Assembly: GCA_030429345.1 (NCBI GenBank)
Contig: JAUIFJ010000009.1
Location: forward strand, 86,035-150,034
Reading direction: 5' to 3'
From: a bacterium
Lineage (GTDB): Bacteria > CAIWAD01
Length of the DNA stretch: 64,000 nt
Shown: in pieces, positions 50,450 to 59,316 of the stretch
How positions within the stretch are numbered: position 1 is the first letter of the stretch
How the letters are laid out: every line of letters begins with the position of its first letter
Notes under the pieces: generated by a model
Told to the model about the DNA's origin: nothing
Seen by the model: only the letters and a program-made list of their open reading frames with translations
Databases searched by the model: none
Made by a program: the position numbers and the translations under genes

Positions 50450-51613
50450 TCAACCCAGCCGGATCACCCGGCTGCCAGGATGGAAGAACTTCCACGAGAA
50501 CCAGTACTCGTCCGACACCGCCACGGGCTCGAGCCGCTGCTCCAGGGCTCCGCTGATCCAGGCGCCCCTCGGGTCCCACAGGGTGTTGCTGTCCGCGTCG
50601 CGCAGGGTTCCCGCCGCATCCAGCTCCAGTCGAAGTTCCTGTCCCTGCAGCCTGCTGCGAAAGGCATTGACCGTGTCTCCCCGGGCAACCAGGCAGAAGC
50701 CCGGCTCCTCGTGATGCACGATGCCGCGCTTCAGCACTTCGTCCTTCAGGTAGACAATTGAACTCCCGGCGACGCCATCCCTCACACCGATCACGCGGGT
50801 TCGCGCGGGAAAGCTGGAATCGCGCTTCCCCTTCGCCAGGCCGGGCGTGTTCTCGCTGGCGAGGATCTTCCGCCAGACGCCGGGAACCGGCAACTCGAAG
50901 CGGCGCAGGTCCTTTTCCGTGACACGCGCCACCTGCGGCATCTCCTTCAGCTTCCGGACATCGCTCCAGGAAAGGATCTGGAAGGGAAGCATCTCCAGCG
51001 AGCAGGGGTGCAAGGGCCCGATGATCGATTCGAAGGAGGCCTGCTGGAACCAGGTCCTCGTCCCGCGATCGGCCACGATCATGTTGGCCTGCTTGAAGGA
51101 GCCGACGAAGAGCGGCCCGATTCCCGTCACATCAAAAGGAATGATCGTACGACACATGGCGCAGTAGGTCAGCGAGACCAGCCGCTCACCGAAGCGGTCG
51201 TTGACAATGTGGTGATGGATCACATAGTCCAAGGGATAGGCCTTCGTGATGCCTTCCACCGAGATCACCGCCAGCTGCATCTCCTCCTTCAACGGCAGGA
51301 CGAGCGGATCTTCCGCCATTTCGGGAAAGTCGACCGCGTCGAAGACATGCTCCTGGTGTAGCCGAAAGGCAAGAACAACAGACACACCCGCCACCGTGAG
51401 CAGCACATAGGCCTCAAGGGATGCGGTTCCTGTTGCCATCACGATCCGCACAACCGCCAGAAAGGCCGCCGCGAAGAGCAGGACCGCCAGCGGTTTTCTC
51501 CACTTGAAGTGGGCATACAACCAGGAGACGGGAATCGGCTCAATGAGAGCCATCGTGATCGCCCCCGTTCCGACAAGAAGGGCTGCAAGAGTGATCAGGC
51601 CAAGGAGGAGCAT
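50450..51613 (-). CDS. DUF3179 membrane protein
   Basis: This 387-residue protein has three or four N-terminal membrane segments (MLLLGLITLAALLVGTGAITMAL, LAVLLFAAAFLAVVRIVMATG, AYVLLTVAGVSVVLAF), followed by the DUF3179 domain. The hallmark is RLVSLTYCAMCRTIIPFDV, with two cysteines (C-x-x-C) and YPLDYVIHHHIVND before it. TWFQQASFESIIGPL and ARTRVIGVRDG are also family features. DUF3179 proteins occur widely without a defined function. It starts 30 bp downstream of the CPT-type kinase gene. Confidence 0.9.
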   Translation of the reverse strand: MLLLGLITLAALLVGTGAITMALIEPIPVSWLYAHFKWRKPLAVLLFAAAFLAVVRIVMATGTASLEAYVLLTVAGVSVVLAFRLHQEHVFDAVDFPEMAEDPLVLPLKEEMQLAVISVEGITKAYPLDYVIHHHIVNDRFGERLVSLTYCAMCRTIIPFDVTGIGPLFVGSFKQANMIVADRGTRTWFQQASFESIIGPLHPCSLEMLPFQILSWSDVRKLKEMPQVARVTEKDLRRFELPVPGVWRKILASENTPGLAKGKRDSSFPARTRVIGVRDGVAGSSIVYLKDEVLKRGIVHHEEPGFCLVARGDTVNAFRSRLQGQELRLELDAAGTLRDADSNTLWDPRGAWISGALEQRLEPVAVSDEYWFSWKFFHPGSRVIRLG

Positions 51614-51643
51614 GGGGAGTCCTCTGATTCAGACTTCGGGAGT

Positions 51644-52162
51644 CTACTTCTGAAGCGCGTGCCGGATTCTGTCGACAGCCTCTTCCGTCGCCATCGTCGA
51701 AGTATCGAGAATCAAATCGTGATCCGAGAATGCACAAGTCTGATCAAACGAGCGCCGCGCCTCGCTCATACTTCGATCGCCGCGGGAGCGTGTGCGCTCT
51801 TCGATCTCCTCCCAGGGACACGCCAGGCGCACCGACAACAGCTCCACCCCGACCAACATCTCCCGCAATCGGGATGCGGCGCCCTCGTTGGGCAAGACCA
51901 CATCGAAGAGGACCCGATGGCCATCGGCGATCAGGGAGCTCAGGCAGATGATGGCGCTGGAAAACAAAGCCTGGCCATCCACGCCGGACCAGTCGTCCTC
52001 CGTGTTGCAATGCTGCTGGACGGAAAGGGGCAGGGTCTCGAAGAGCGTATCGAAGGAGAAGTGCAGCCAGATCTCGGGAAGCAGGGTTTCCTGCAGGGCA
52101 TGGGCCAAGGTGGTTTTACCGGAGGATGTGGGGCCGTGGAGGAGGATGAGGGTGGGGGGCAT
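51644..52162 (-). CDS. Chloramphenicol phosphotransferase-like P-loop kinase
   Basis: This 172-residue protein has a Walker A motif (HGPTSSGKTTLA), then LHFSFDTLFETLP, which fits the CPT family (PF07931) with its D-x-x-x-x substrate region. RVLFDVVLPNEGAASRLREMLVGVELLSVRLACPWEEIEERTRSRGDRSMSEAR-type sequence has the lid arginines. C-terminal DLILDTSTMATEEAVDRI is typical. The family includes the Streptomyces enzyme that phosphorylates chloramphenicol, but many members act on other small molecules. It lies 61 bp downstream of the DUF3883 gene. Confidence 0.88.
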   Translation of the reverse strand: MPPTLILLHGPTSSGKTTLAHALQETLLPEIWLHFSFDTLFETLPLSVQQHCNTEDDWSGVDGQALFSSAIICLSSLIADGHRVLFDVVLPNEGAASRLREMLVGVELLSVRLACPWEEIEERTRSRGDRSMSEARRSFDQTCAFSDHDLILDTSTMATEEAVDRIRHALQK

Positions 52163-52223
52163 GGAAGATGCTCTACGCCTAAAGATTCAATCGCACACAG
52201 GTGTGACTTCCGAGCAGATGTGT

Positions 52224-53072
52224 TTATGCGGGTCGCGCGATATACTCTGATGGCTTCAGGGTACAGCGCTCTTCAATGTTGCCTTGAAGGGTAAAGAGTT
52301 TTGGCGATTCCCGAAAGCGGAACAAGCGGTACAAGAAATAACGGGAGGATTCTTCCCGTGAGAATCGCAACTCATTGGGTGTGACAAAGAAAGGTGTGTT
52401 CTTCCCATACTTCGTGGTCTTCGCCTCAATGAAGCGATCCGCACCATTTTCCTCGAAAGACTTGATATCGAATCCGGCAGACGGCCCCACCGTTTCGGAC
52501 ACCTGTTCGATGCGTTCAGCAAGAGACTCTTTGCCTGCGTGGATCAATCGTGCTCGCTCAAAGTTGAGAATGAACAACTCCCCGGCCAGCCCCAGTGACT
52601 GATTCCTTGCTTCGCGCTCCAAATAGTTGACTGCCCCAGTTGAAAAACCAGGTCCATGCTCCGAGACTTTGGGTGCTTTTGGCTCTTCGGGTACCGGAGG
52701 CGCCTCAAGAACAGCCAGAAAATCTTCTACGGAAGGAGCTTGCGGAACGAGCTCCGAATCCTTTGCAAAAAGCTGGTGCATCTCCGGGTGCTGCTTTAAG
52801 TAGTCTTCGACTGCAGGAGGAAGAAGTGTGCGCTGGTAATTCGACCTTGGCTTGTATCCTTCGATCCAGGGTATGCCCATCTCGTACAGAACCGCGCTGA
52901 TGTTTTGATGCTTCAGTTCAACAGATCCATCCGAACGATCGTTGAGTCGTTCCAGCAGCGCTCGACGATGCTCGGTCTTGTTGTACTTCTTCCCGGACAG
53001 TTCGAGCCGAAGCATCCGAAAGTAATCGGCTACAGCGGCTTCGACTTCGGAATCTGTCCAGTTTTTAGCCAT
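52224..53072 (-). CDS. DUF3883 nuclease-like protein
   Basis: This 282-residue protein has an N-terminal region (WTDSEVEAAVADYFRMLRLELSG) found in restriction-linked proteins, a proline-rich middle (residues about 115-140), and a C-terminal DUF3883 domain with AGELFILNFERARL, AGFDIKSFEENGADRFIEAKTTK and FFVTPNELRFSRE. The E-A-K triad and the preceding aspartate fit a PD-(D/E)XK-type fold. DUF3883 domains occur next to type I and other restriction systems. It is the last gene of the hsd locus, 89 bp downstream of hsdR. Confidence 0.85.
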   Translation of the reverse strand: MAKNWTDSEVEAAVADYFRMLRLELSGKKYNKTEHRRALLERLNDRSDGSVELKHQNISAVLYEMGIPWIEGYKPRSNYQRTLLPPAVEDYLKQHPEMHQLFAKDSELVPQAPSVEDFLAVLEAPPVPEEPKAPKVSEHGPGFSTGAVNYLEREARNQSLGLAGELFILNFERARLIHAGKESLAERIEQVSETVGPSAGFDIKSFEENGADRFIEAKTTKYGKNTPFFVTPNELRFSREESSRYFLYRLFRFRESPKLFTLQGNIEERCTLKPSEYIARPA

Positions 53073-53161
53073 GGGAATCCGTCAAAAAATCTTTCACTCG
53101 GCCAAACCATTCATAGGGATCTACAGTCCTCTACTAACCGAACAGTGACACTCAGGGTGTA

Positions 53162-56100
53162 CTACGGGTTCGTAATCGCATAAACCATGTCCCCCACGAA
53201 CCGTTTGAAGGAAACGTTTTGGACAAAATGCTTGTATACTTCCGTGTCATCCTTCAGCAGTAACTGCATCACCTTTGCCAGTGCCTGGTCGTGTGCCATT
53301 CGCGCCGTATGAGGCGTGTTCGCTTTGGCATTTTGATAGGCTTCGTCCGCTGCGACCTTTGGTGCAATGTCCTCGCGAATGCGTTTCGCAACCCGATCCG
53401 CATCCTGGAACAGAGTACCGAACTGCTCGTTGAATGACTTCAATATGTTGCTTAGCCGATCCAACTCGGGCTCACTTTCCCCCCCGCCCGATCCGGGTTG
53501 CAGGGGATCTATCTCCCCCTCGTCGTCCGCTAGCGCGATCTTCATGGCCGCTTTCTTTTCAACACGGTAGCTGTCCATGTCGATGGCTTCGAGAATCCCC
53601 TTAGCAAGGTCTTCTTCCTTTGGAGCCGGCAGCTTGGGCGTGAGCAGATTCAGGAAAATCGAGAGCTTCTCCCACTCAGCGTTATTGTACGGTATCACCG
53701 AGGCGAGAAAGGCATAGGTCCGGCAGAACATCTTGGCACTGCCTTTGAACTCCACTTGTGCGTCTTCATCCAGCTGGCCGATGTAGACCGCCACACAGGC
53801 ATCCAGAATCGGGTCCAGTTGATCTCGCTCCGCGCCGTCCAGAAAGAGCTCTACCAATTGCTGCACTTGCTCAGGGGAATACACCTGGGCGGCGTCCAGT
53901 ACCCCTTTCAGGTCATGAAGCTTGTTGGGGTCTGTTTCATCGGCCAGCAATGTGGTACGGTAGTAGTCCTGGAATGCCAGGGTGATGGCTGCGCTATTGT
54001 TCTGGAAATCAAGAATAAAACAGTCGTGCTTCTTCGGATGGGCGCGGTTGAGCCGGGACAGCGTCTGCACGGCCCGAATGCCCGAAAGCGACTTGTCTAC
54101 ATACATTGTATGCAATAGTGGTTCGTCGTAGCCGGTCTGGAACTTGTCGGCACAGATCAGGAAACGGAAGGGGTCGCCCTGTATCTTTTGCGCGATTTCG
54201 CCGCTTGAGAATTCGTTGAGCGAAGTTTCGCTCACACTAGCGCCTTTGTATACATGGTCCCCCGAGAAAGCGACAATCGCCTGATAGGGACTCTTGCGCT
54301 CTTGTAGATAGGACTTGAAAGCGTGGAAGTACTGAATCGCCCGTTCGATGCCGCTGGTGATCACCATGGCGCGGGCCTGGCCACCGATCTTTGTGGTCGC
54401 CATTACCTGCTCGTGGAAGTGATCCACCATGATCTCGGCCTTGAGCCGGATCGCATGATCATGGCTCTCCACATAGCGGCGGAGCTTTTTGCGTGCCTTC
54501 TTCGTATCGAATTCCGGGTCGTCTTCGATTTTCTTGACCAGCTTGTAATAACTCTCCACTGGCGTGTAGGCCTTCAAGACATCGAGGATAAAACGCTCAT
54601 CGACGGCCTGTTTCATAGTATAACTGTGGAAGGGCCTGTGTTTGATCTTGCCCTCAGAGTCAGGCGGCAGTGGCTCTCCGAACATTTCCAGGGTCTTGTT
54701 CTTGGGCGTCGCCGTGAAAGCGAAATAACTGGCGTTGCTCAGCATCTTACGCGCCGTCATGCGCTTCTCGAGGGCCGCGTTCACCGTATCTTCCGGGTCC
54801 GCCCCCGCTTCATCGTCTTCCTCGACATGCTGCCCTGAACCCCTGAGTGCCTGGCTCATCGCCGCCGTGGTCTTGCCGCCTTGGCTAGAGTGCGCCTCGT
54901 CGATCACGATGGCGAAGGTCTTGCCGCCCTCCATAGCGATTTCATCGAGGATGACGGGGAACTTCTGCACGGTCGAGACAATGATCTTCTTTCCCTGCTC
55001 GATGAACTTGCGCAGGTCTCCGGAACGCTTGGCGTGGCCCACCGTCGAGCTCACCTGCATAAACTGCTTGATGGTCGCCTGGATCTGGCTGTCGAGGATG
55101 CGTCGGTCCGTCACCACGATGACCGAGTCAAAAACTTCCTGGCCCTCCCGCTTTAGGCCGATGAGCTGATGCGACAGCCAGGCGATCGAGTTGGATTTGC
55201 CGCTGCCCGCGGAGTGCTGTACCAGATAGCGCTTGCCCGCGCCATGAGCTTTCACATCGGTCAAGGCCTGTCGCACAAGACTCAACTGGTGATAGCGAGG
55301 CCAGACCTGCTTGCGCTTCTTTCTGCCGGTGCGCGCATCCTTCTCGACGACGATCTGCGCGTAGTTCTCCAGGATATCGGTCAGCCCCGCCGGCGTGAGC
55401 ACTTCTTTCCAGAGGTAGTCGGTCTTCAGCCCCTGAGGATTGGGCGGGTTGCCCGCGCCATCCTTGTAGCCCTTGTTGAAGGGCAGGAACCAGGAGCCCT
55501 TTCCACGCAGCTCGGTACACATGCGCACTTCGCTGTCGTCAACGGCGAAATGGACTACGCAGCGGCCGAACTCGAATAGGCGCTCGCGCGGGTTACGATC
55601 GCGCTTGTATTGCTGGATAGCATCTTCCACCGTCTGTTTGGTCAAGCTGTTCTTCAGCTCGAATGTGGCGATGGGCAAGCCATTGATGAATAAGCCTAGG
55701 TCAAGGGCGCGGCGTGTTTCATCCATACTGTAGGCAAGCTGCCGCGTAACCGAAAAGCGGTTTTCCGCATGCAGTTTCTTCGCCTTGGCATTGCCCGGAG
55801 ACGGCGTGCCGTAGAAGAGATCGAAATGCAGCGGCCCGTGAGACACTCCCTTGCGCAATACATCAATGACGCCTCGCTTGCCGATCTCGCCCGAAAGGCG
55901 CACCAGGAACTTGAGGCGGTTGATTTCCTTGGTGTCCTTCTCGTCGGCCATCGCAAGCTTCTCGAAAGCCTGCGGCTGGGTGCTGCGTAGGAAGGCGAAA
56001 AGCTGTGGAACATCCAGAGCATGGGCGCGGTCGAAATCCTGCGGGCTGCCGGCGGTGTAGCCGGTACCGCCATAGGGTGGCGGCCGCTCGGCAACCTGAT

Positions 56101-56185
56101 TCGGCACGACGGCGAGACCATCGCTACCGGTCATCTGCCTCATGATAAGGGATTCGAGGCCCTTCTCGCTTGTATCCGTCGTCAT
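53162..56185 (-). CDS. hsdR: Type I restriction enzyme R subunit
   Basis: This 1007-residue protein is full length for HsdR. The N-terminal nuclease domain has GLFINGLPIATFELKNSLTKQTVEDA, with the E-x-K catalytic residues. The SF2 motor includes VQHSAGSGKSNSIAW (Walker A), IVIDEAHSSQGGK (DEAH box), YFAFTATPKNKTL (motif III) and RAVQTLSRLNRAHPKKHDC (motif VI). It cuts DNA after ATP-driven translocation when unmethylated HsdS sites are bound. It begins 220 bp downstream of the AlbA_2 gene and is probably transcribed with or after it; a set of short repeats lies in that gap. Confidence 0.95.
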   Translation of the reverse strand: MTTDTSEKGLESLIMRQMTGSDGLAVVPNQVAERPPPYGGTGYTAGSPQDFDRAHALDVPQLFAFLRSTQPQAFEKLAMADEKDTKEINRLKFLVRLSGEIGKRGVIDVLRKGVSHGPLHFDLFYGTPSPGNAKAKKLHAENRFSVTRQLAYSMDETRRALDLGLFINGLPIATFELKNSLTKQTVEDAIQQYKRDRNPRERLFEFGRCVVHFAVDDSEVRMCTELRGKGSWFLPFNKGYKDGAGNPPNPQGLKTDYLWKEVLTPAGLTDILENYAQIVVEKDARTGRKKRKQVWPRYHQLSLVRQALTDVKAHGAGKRYLVQHSAGSGKSNSIAWLSHQLIGLKREGQEVFDSVIVVTDRRILDSQIQATIKQFMQVSSTVGHAKRSGDLRKFIEQGKKIIVSTVQKFPVILDEIAMEGGKTFAIVIDEAHSSQGGKTTAAMSQALRGSGQHVEEDDEAGADPEDTVNAALEKRMTARKMLSNASYFAFTATPKNKTLEMFGEPLPPDSEGKIKHRPFHSYTMKQAVDERFILDVLKAYTPVESYYKLVKKIEDDPEFDTKKARKKLRRYVESHDHAIRLKAEIMVDHFHEQVMATTKIGGQARAMVITSGIERAIQYFHAFKSYLQERKSPYQAIVAFSGDHVYKGASVSETSLNEFSSGEIAQKIQGDPFRFLICADKFQTGYDEPLLHTMYVDKSLSGIRAVQTLSRLNRAHPKKHDCFILDFQNNSAAITLAFQDYYRTTLLADETDPNKLHDLKGVLDAAQVYSPEQVQQLVELFLDGAERDQLDPILDACVAVYIGQLDEDAQVEFKGSAKMFCRTYAFLASVIPYNNAEWEKLSIFLNLLTPKLPAPKEEDLAKGILEAIDMDSYRVEKKAAMKIALADDEGEIDPLQPGSGGGESEPELDRLSNILKSFNEQFGTLFQDADRVAKRIREDIAPKVAADEAYQNAKANTPHTARMAHDQALAKVMQLLLKDDTEVYKHFVQNVSFKRFVGDMVYAITNP

Positions 56186-56202
56186 CGCGCGTCCTCTTCG
56201 TC

Positions 56203-56412
56203 GATCAAGTACCCATCAATTAGATTCTTAAGCCCTATCCATCTATGAATCAAATGCTTATGAATTGAGCTTGCCTGTCAGGATGGTCTTCGATCAAGTA
56301 GCCATCAAACAACCAGCAAACAAACGATACAGTCACAACTCTTGGAATATCTATTACTTGCAACAGCATGTCGGGATGAATCTACTTTCTGGAGCAAGCA
56401 ACCATCAAACAA
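56203..56412. repeat. Three degenerate 18-21 bp direct repeats before hsdR
   Basis: Copies are GATCAAGTACCCATCAAT at 56203-56220, GATCAAGTAGCCATCAAACAA at 56292-56312 and GAGCAAGCAACCATCAAACAA at 56392-56412, spaced 89 and 100 bp. The third reaches into the end of the AlbA_2 gene. On the minus strand the first two would read Phe-Asp-Gly-Tyr-Leu-Ile if translated, so they could be remnants of a repeated coding segment or regulatory sites. Confidence 0.6.
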
Positions 56413-57904
56413 TCCCTTCTGAAGCTGGCGCTGGCGCAGCCCAGTAGGGCAAGTAGCTCCGAATGCGACTTCCTACTTCTGGATCCGCAATCACGATCAA
56501 ACCTGAATCGACAGCCTCAGCAAGCAGCCGGGATGCCGTAGCGCTGTTCTTGTCATCAATGCCAAGGCGCTGGCGAAGCGTGGCATTGGTCATCGACTGC
56601 CGGGTAACATAGCGCAAGCACGCATGGAGGTAGCAGGCCCGTACCCGATCGGTCTTGTTCATTGCGGAAAGAGCTTTGTGAGCAAAAAGGACAACCCTCG
56701 TAGCCTCTTTCAGGCTTTCAAAAAGCGGGGCTGGGAGCTGAAAGAATTCGACCTGAAAAACAACTTTGTCTATGCCGCTGCCGCGCTCTTCGCAGATACG
56801 GAATCGGCGAAGCAATGAAGCCAACGCCTCATTGCGCGATCGCGGCGGTGTATCCACAAAGCGCTGGGTGTCCACCAATGGTTGCCCTGGGTTAGTGATT
56901 TCAATGCGGTCATCGAAGATCTCAACCATGGGCCCCGCGCCGGTTACGAAGAAGTCTTGATGAATGAGCGCATTAGCCACCAGCTCGCGCACCGCAAGCT
57001 CGGGGAACATGGGAACGCTCTTCCGCAGAGCTTTGTCGATGACTTCATTGGCGGGCAATAATCCATTGATGTATCCCACCAGCCCTTCGAAGCCGCTGGC
57101 GTATCCTTTGGCCCCCTCTTGCTCCTTCTGCGTTTCGGTCCGTCCGATGCCGCGATACTGGATCACACGAACTGCTTTGCGCCGCAAGCCGTGAAAAGCA
57201 TCCAGCCGCTTGGCGAAGAGGACGGCTCCAAGGTTTGTGATATCCCAGCCGCCGGCCTCGCTCCTGCGGATCAGCCGGTCATCCGCCAGTGCTTCCAGAA
57301 TGCCCCGCCGGTTGGCCGGCAAGGACCGCTCCAGGAGTTCGAAGTATGCCGGGTAGTCCAGCAGCCGAAGCACTTCGTCGTCTGTAACACGCTCGGAAGC
57401 GATGCCGTCTTCAAAGGGCGTCTGGTCAAAGATGCGCCAAAGCTCTCGCTCCTTCTCGGGAAAGTCCTTCAGCTTCTTCTTGTAGCTCCCGATGCGGATG
57501 AACTCCTGCCCCGAAAAGCGTACCGGATGTCGAGTTGCTCGGGCAATCTCCAGCAGGACGACACGATGGCCGTCTACATCCACCGTGAACAAACGAAACT
57601 CAAGCTTCGGCTCCAGCAGCCGCAGCAGCCAGTTCTCCAACTGCTCCTGGCCGACGCGGGTCGCGTGTGGATCGAATGTGGTTCCAACGATTGTGCGGTC
57701 ATCATCGCGCACGCCCCAGAGCAAATACGCAAAGGCCTTCCCCACCAATGCCGCAGAATTGGCAAGCGCAGATATGTACTCACCAATTGCTGATGGATCA
57801 CAGTTGTCGACCTTGAACTCGACCCACTCGGTTTCCCTAGGCAGAGTACAGAGCTCACGCACCAGACCCACGAGAAACTCAGTGGAGCGACCACTGCTAT
57901 TCAT
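56405..57904 (-). CDS. AlbA_2 (Schlafen-type) domain ATP-binding protein
   Basis: This 499-residue protein carries an N-terminal AlbA_2 domain (ETEWVEFKVDNCDPSAIGEYISALANSAALVGKAFAYLLWGV), a middle region, and an HATPase_c_4-type domain (AVRELVANALIHQDFFVTG, DDRIEITNPGQPL, EERGSGIDKVV). The C-terminus has a winged-helix-like part (RQSMTNATLRQRLGIDDKNSATASRLLAEAVDSGLI). Such proteins are often annotated as transcriptional regulators or as phage-defence accessory genes. It overlaps the hsdS stop by 4 bp and so is part of the hsd operon. Confidence 0.88.
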   Translation of the reverse strand: MNSSGRSTEFLVGLVRELCTLPRETEWVEFKVDNCDPSAIGEYISALANSAALVGKAFAYLLWGVRDDDRTIVGTTFDPHATRVGQEQLENWLLRLLEPKLEFRLFTVDVDGHRVVLLEIARATRHPVRFSGQEFIRIGSYKKKLKDFPEKERELWRIFDQTPFEDGIASERVTDDEVLRLLDYPAYFELLERSLPANRRGILEALADDRLIRRSEAGGWDITNLGAVLFAKRLDAFHGLRRKAVRVIQYRGIGRTETQKEQEGAKGYASGFEGLVGYINGLLPANEVIDKALRKSVPMFPELAVRELVANALIHQDFFVTGAGPMVEIFDDRIEITNPGQPLVDTQRFVDTPPRSRNEALASLLRRFRICEERGSGIDKVVFQVEFFQLPAPLFESLKEATRVVLFAHKALSAMNKTDRVRACYLHACLRYVTRQSMTNATLRQRLGIDDKNSATASRLLAEAVDSGLIVIADPEVGSRIRSYLPYWAAPAPASEGIV

Positions 57905-59316
57905 GACGCGACTTCCTCGTCAGCGGTATCATGAGCTTCGTCCAATTCGGAATCCCCCACACCAGCATTGATCGGGTCTACATCCGGCAACCCCGCCGCC
58001 GCCTCGCGCACATCCAGCTTGCCGGTGACCACATCGGCCACGAGGCGTTTGCGGTATTCGCGCAGAAGGTCGATCTCTTGTGTGAGTCTGCTAATGCCAG
58101 CGTTTACACTTGATAGTTCATCATTCAAGAAACGACAAATAACTTCTTGCTCATCGACTGGTGGCAGTGGCAATCTAAAGACTGACCAAGCATCCGTTCG
58201 GAGGCAGCAAGTTCCATGTCCCGCGATCTCGACTAGTTCAAGTAGCTCACGCTGTACGCCAGTTAGTAATAGGGAAAAATAGTTTACAGATAGCTCCGGA
58301 TATGGAACGAGGGCTTTCATATCTTGATTTATCGTAACAGGTACCCTGGAAATGGCATTTGGAAATGTACGCGCTAAAATCATCCCACGAACTACAATCA
58401 ACACGGCTTGATCCAAAATTAGGCTAAGGTTAGTCTCTTCTAGCGCTGAGTCCGAGATGTGATCTTTCGAATCAAATATCTCCGGAGTTTTCATGTCTTT
58501 GGGACTTACCCATGGCGTCTGTCCAGTCCAGTATCGCTCTACACTTTTACTCGGAGTCATACCGCCAAATGTCTTTACTAAGGACTTAATCTTGCGCACA
58601 TCCCAATGCTCTGGAATATCCCCGAGCCATGGGATGCCGGAGGGTTTGAGGGGAACGGATGGATCAAGACCCCGTGTGACAGCCCGATGAATGATGGCCT
58701 GCTTCTGCTCGTTGAGCAGAGCCATCACCTTCCGCTTCGCACGAATCGCCCGTTCCAGCCGCCCGGTGGCCCAGTTTAGGAAGCGGACGATGGCGTCTTG
58801 CTCGTCGGGTGGGGGGAGGGGTGAGTAAATCATCTTGAAATGCTCGGGCCGCAGACTCCACATATCAGAAGTAATACCGTATGACCAGCGCTCCGCTTCC
58901 CTTGCAAACTGCGGTGTACGGTAGAGGTGATGGAAATAACTCGACAAATATTCTTGCTTGCGAAGTCGCATTACGACATATGCGGGACTTATGATCCCGC
59001 GCAGCGCTGAAGCGGCAATTGCTCCCTGCCACGCACGCATTTTGTTGTATGCAATATCACGGGGTTGAACGAGTTTGTAGGCGGACTTATCCAAATTCGA
59101 GCTGTCTTTCTTCGAACTGTTTTGGAGTAAGGTCTTCTGCCTGACAATTCCTCTCGAAATCGTGACTGAAAGCAGATCTTCGCCTGGGTGGTCGCGTTCC
59201 TTCACTTCTGCAAATAGGGCGCGATTTGGCAAGACTTCCCAGTGCCCGGGCACCTGGCCGAGCCACGAGACATTGGATTCTTTCATCGCATGATAGGGCT
59301 TAAGGTCGGCGGTCAT
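57901..59316 (-). CDS. hsdS: Type I restriction-modification specificity subunit S
   Basis: This 471-residue protein has two target recognition domains. The first is opened by WLGQVPGHWEVLPNRALF and closed by LPPPDEQDAIVRFLNWATGRLERAI; the second by WLGDIPEHWDVRKIKSLVK and closed by LPPVDEQEVICRFLNDELSSV. Each half ends in the conserved central or C-terminal helix. The C-terminus (YRKRLVADVVTGKLDVREAAAGLPD) is typical. It sets the DNA sequence recognised by HsdM and HsdR. The second TRD stretch (about 58100-58600) is clearly more AT-rich than the flanks, suggesting TRD exchange. Overlaps of 4 bp link it to both neighbours. Confidence 0.95.
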   Translation of the reverse strand: MTADLKPYHAMKESNVSWLGQVPGHWEVLPNRALFAEVKERDHPGEDLLSVTISRGIVRQKTLLQNSSKKDSSNLDKSAYKLVQPRDIAYNKMRAWQGAIAASALRGIISPAYVVMRLRKQEYLSSYFHHLYRTPQFAREAERWSYGITSDMWSLRPEHFKMIYSPLPPPDEQDAIVRFLNWATGRLERAIRAKRKVMALLNEQKQAIIHRAVTRGLDPSVPLKPSGIPWLGDIPEHWDVRKIKSLVKTFGGMTPSKSVERYWTGQTPWVSPKDMKTPEIFDSKDHISDSALEETNLSLILDQAVLIVVRGMILARTFPNAISRVPVTINQDMKALVPYPELSVNYFSLLLTGVQRELLELVEIAGHGTCCLRTDAWSVFRLPLPPVDEQEVICRFLNDELSSVNAGISRLTQEIDLLREYRKRLVADVVTGKLDVREAAAGLPDVDPINAGVGDSELDEAHDTADEEVAS

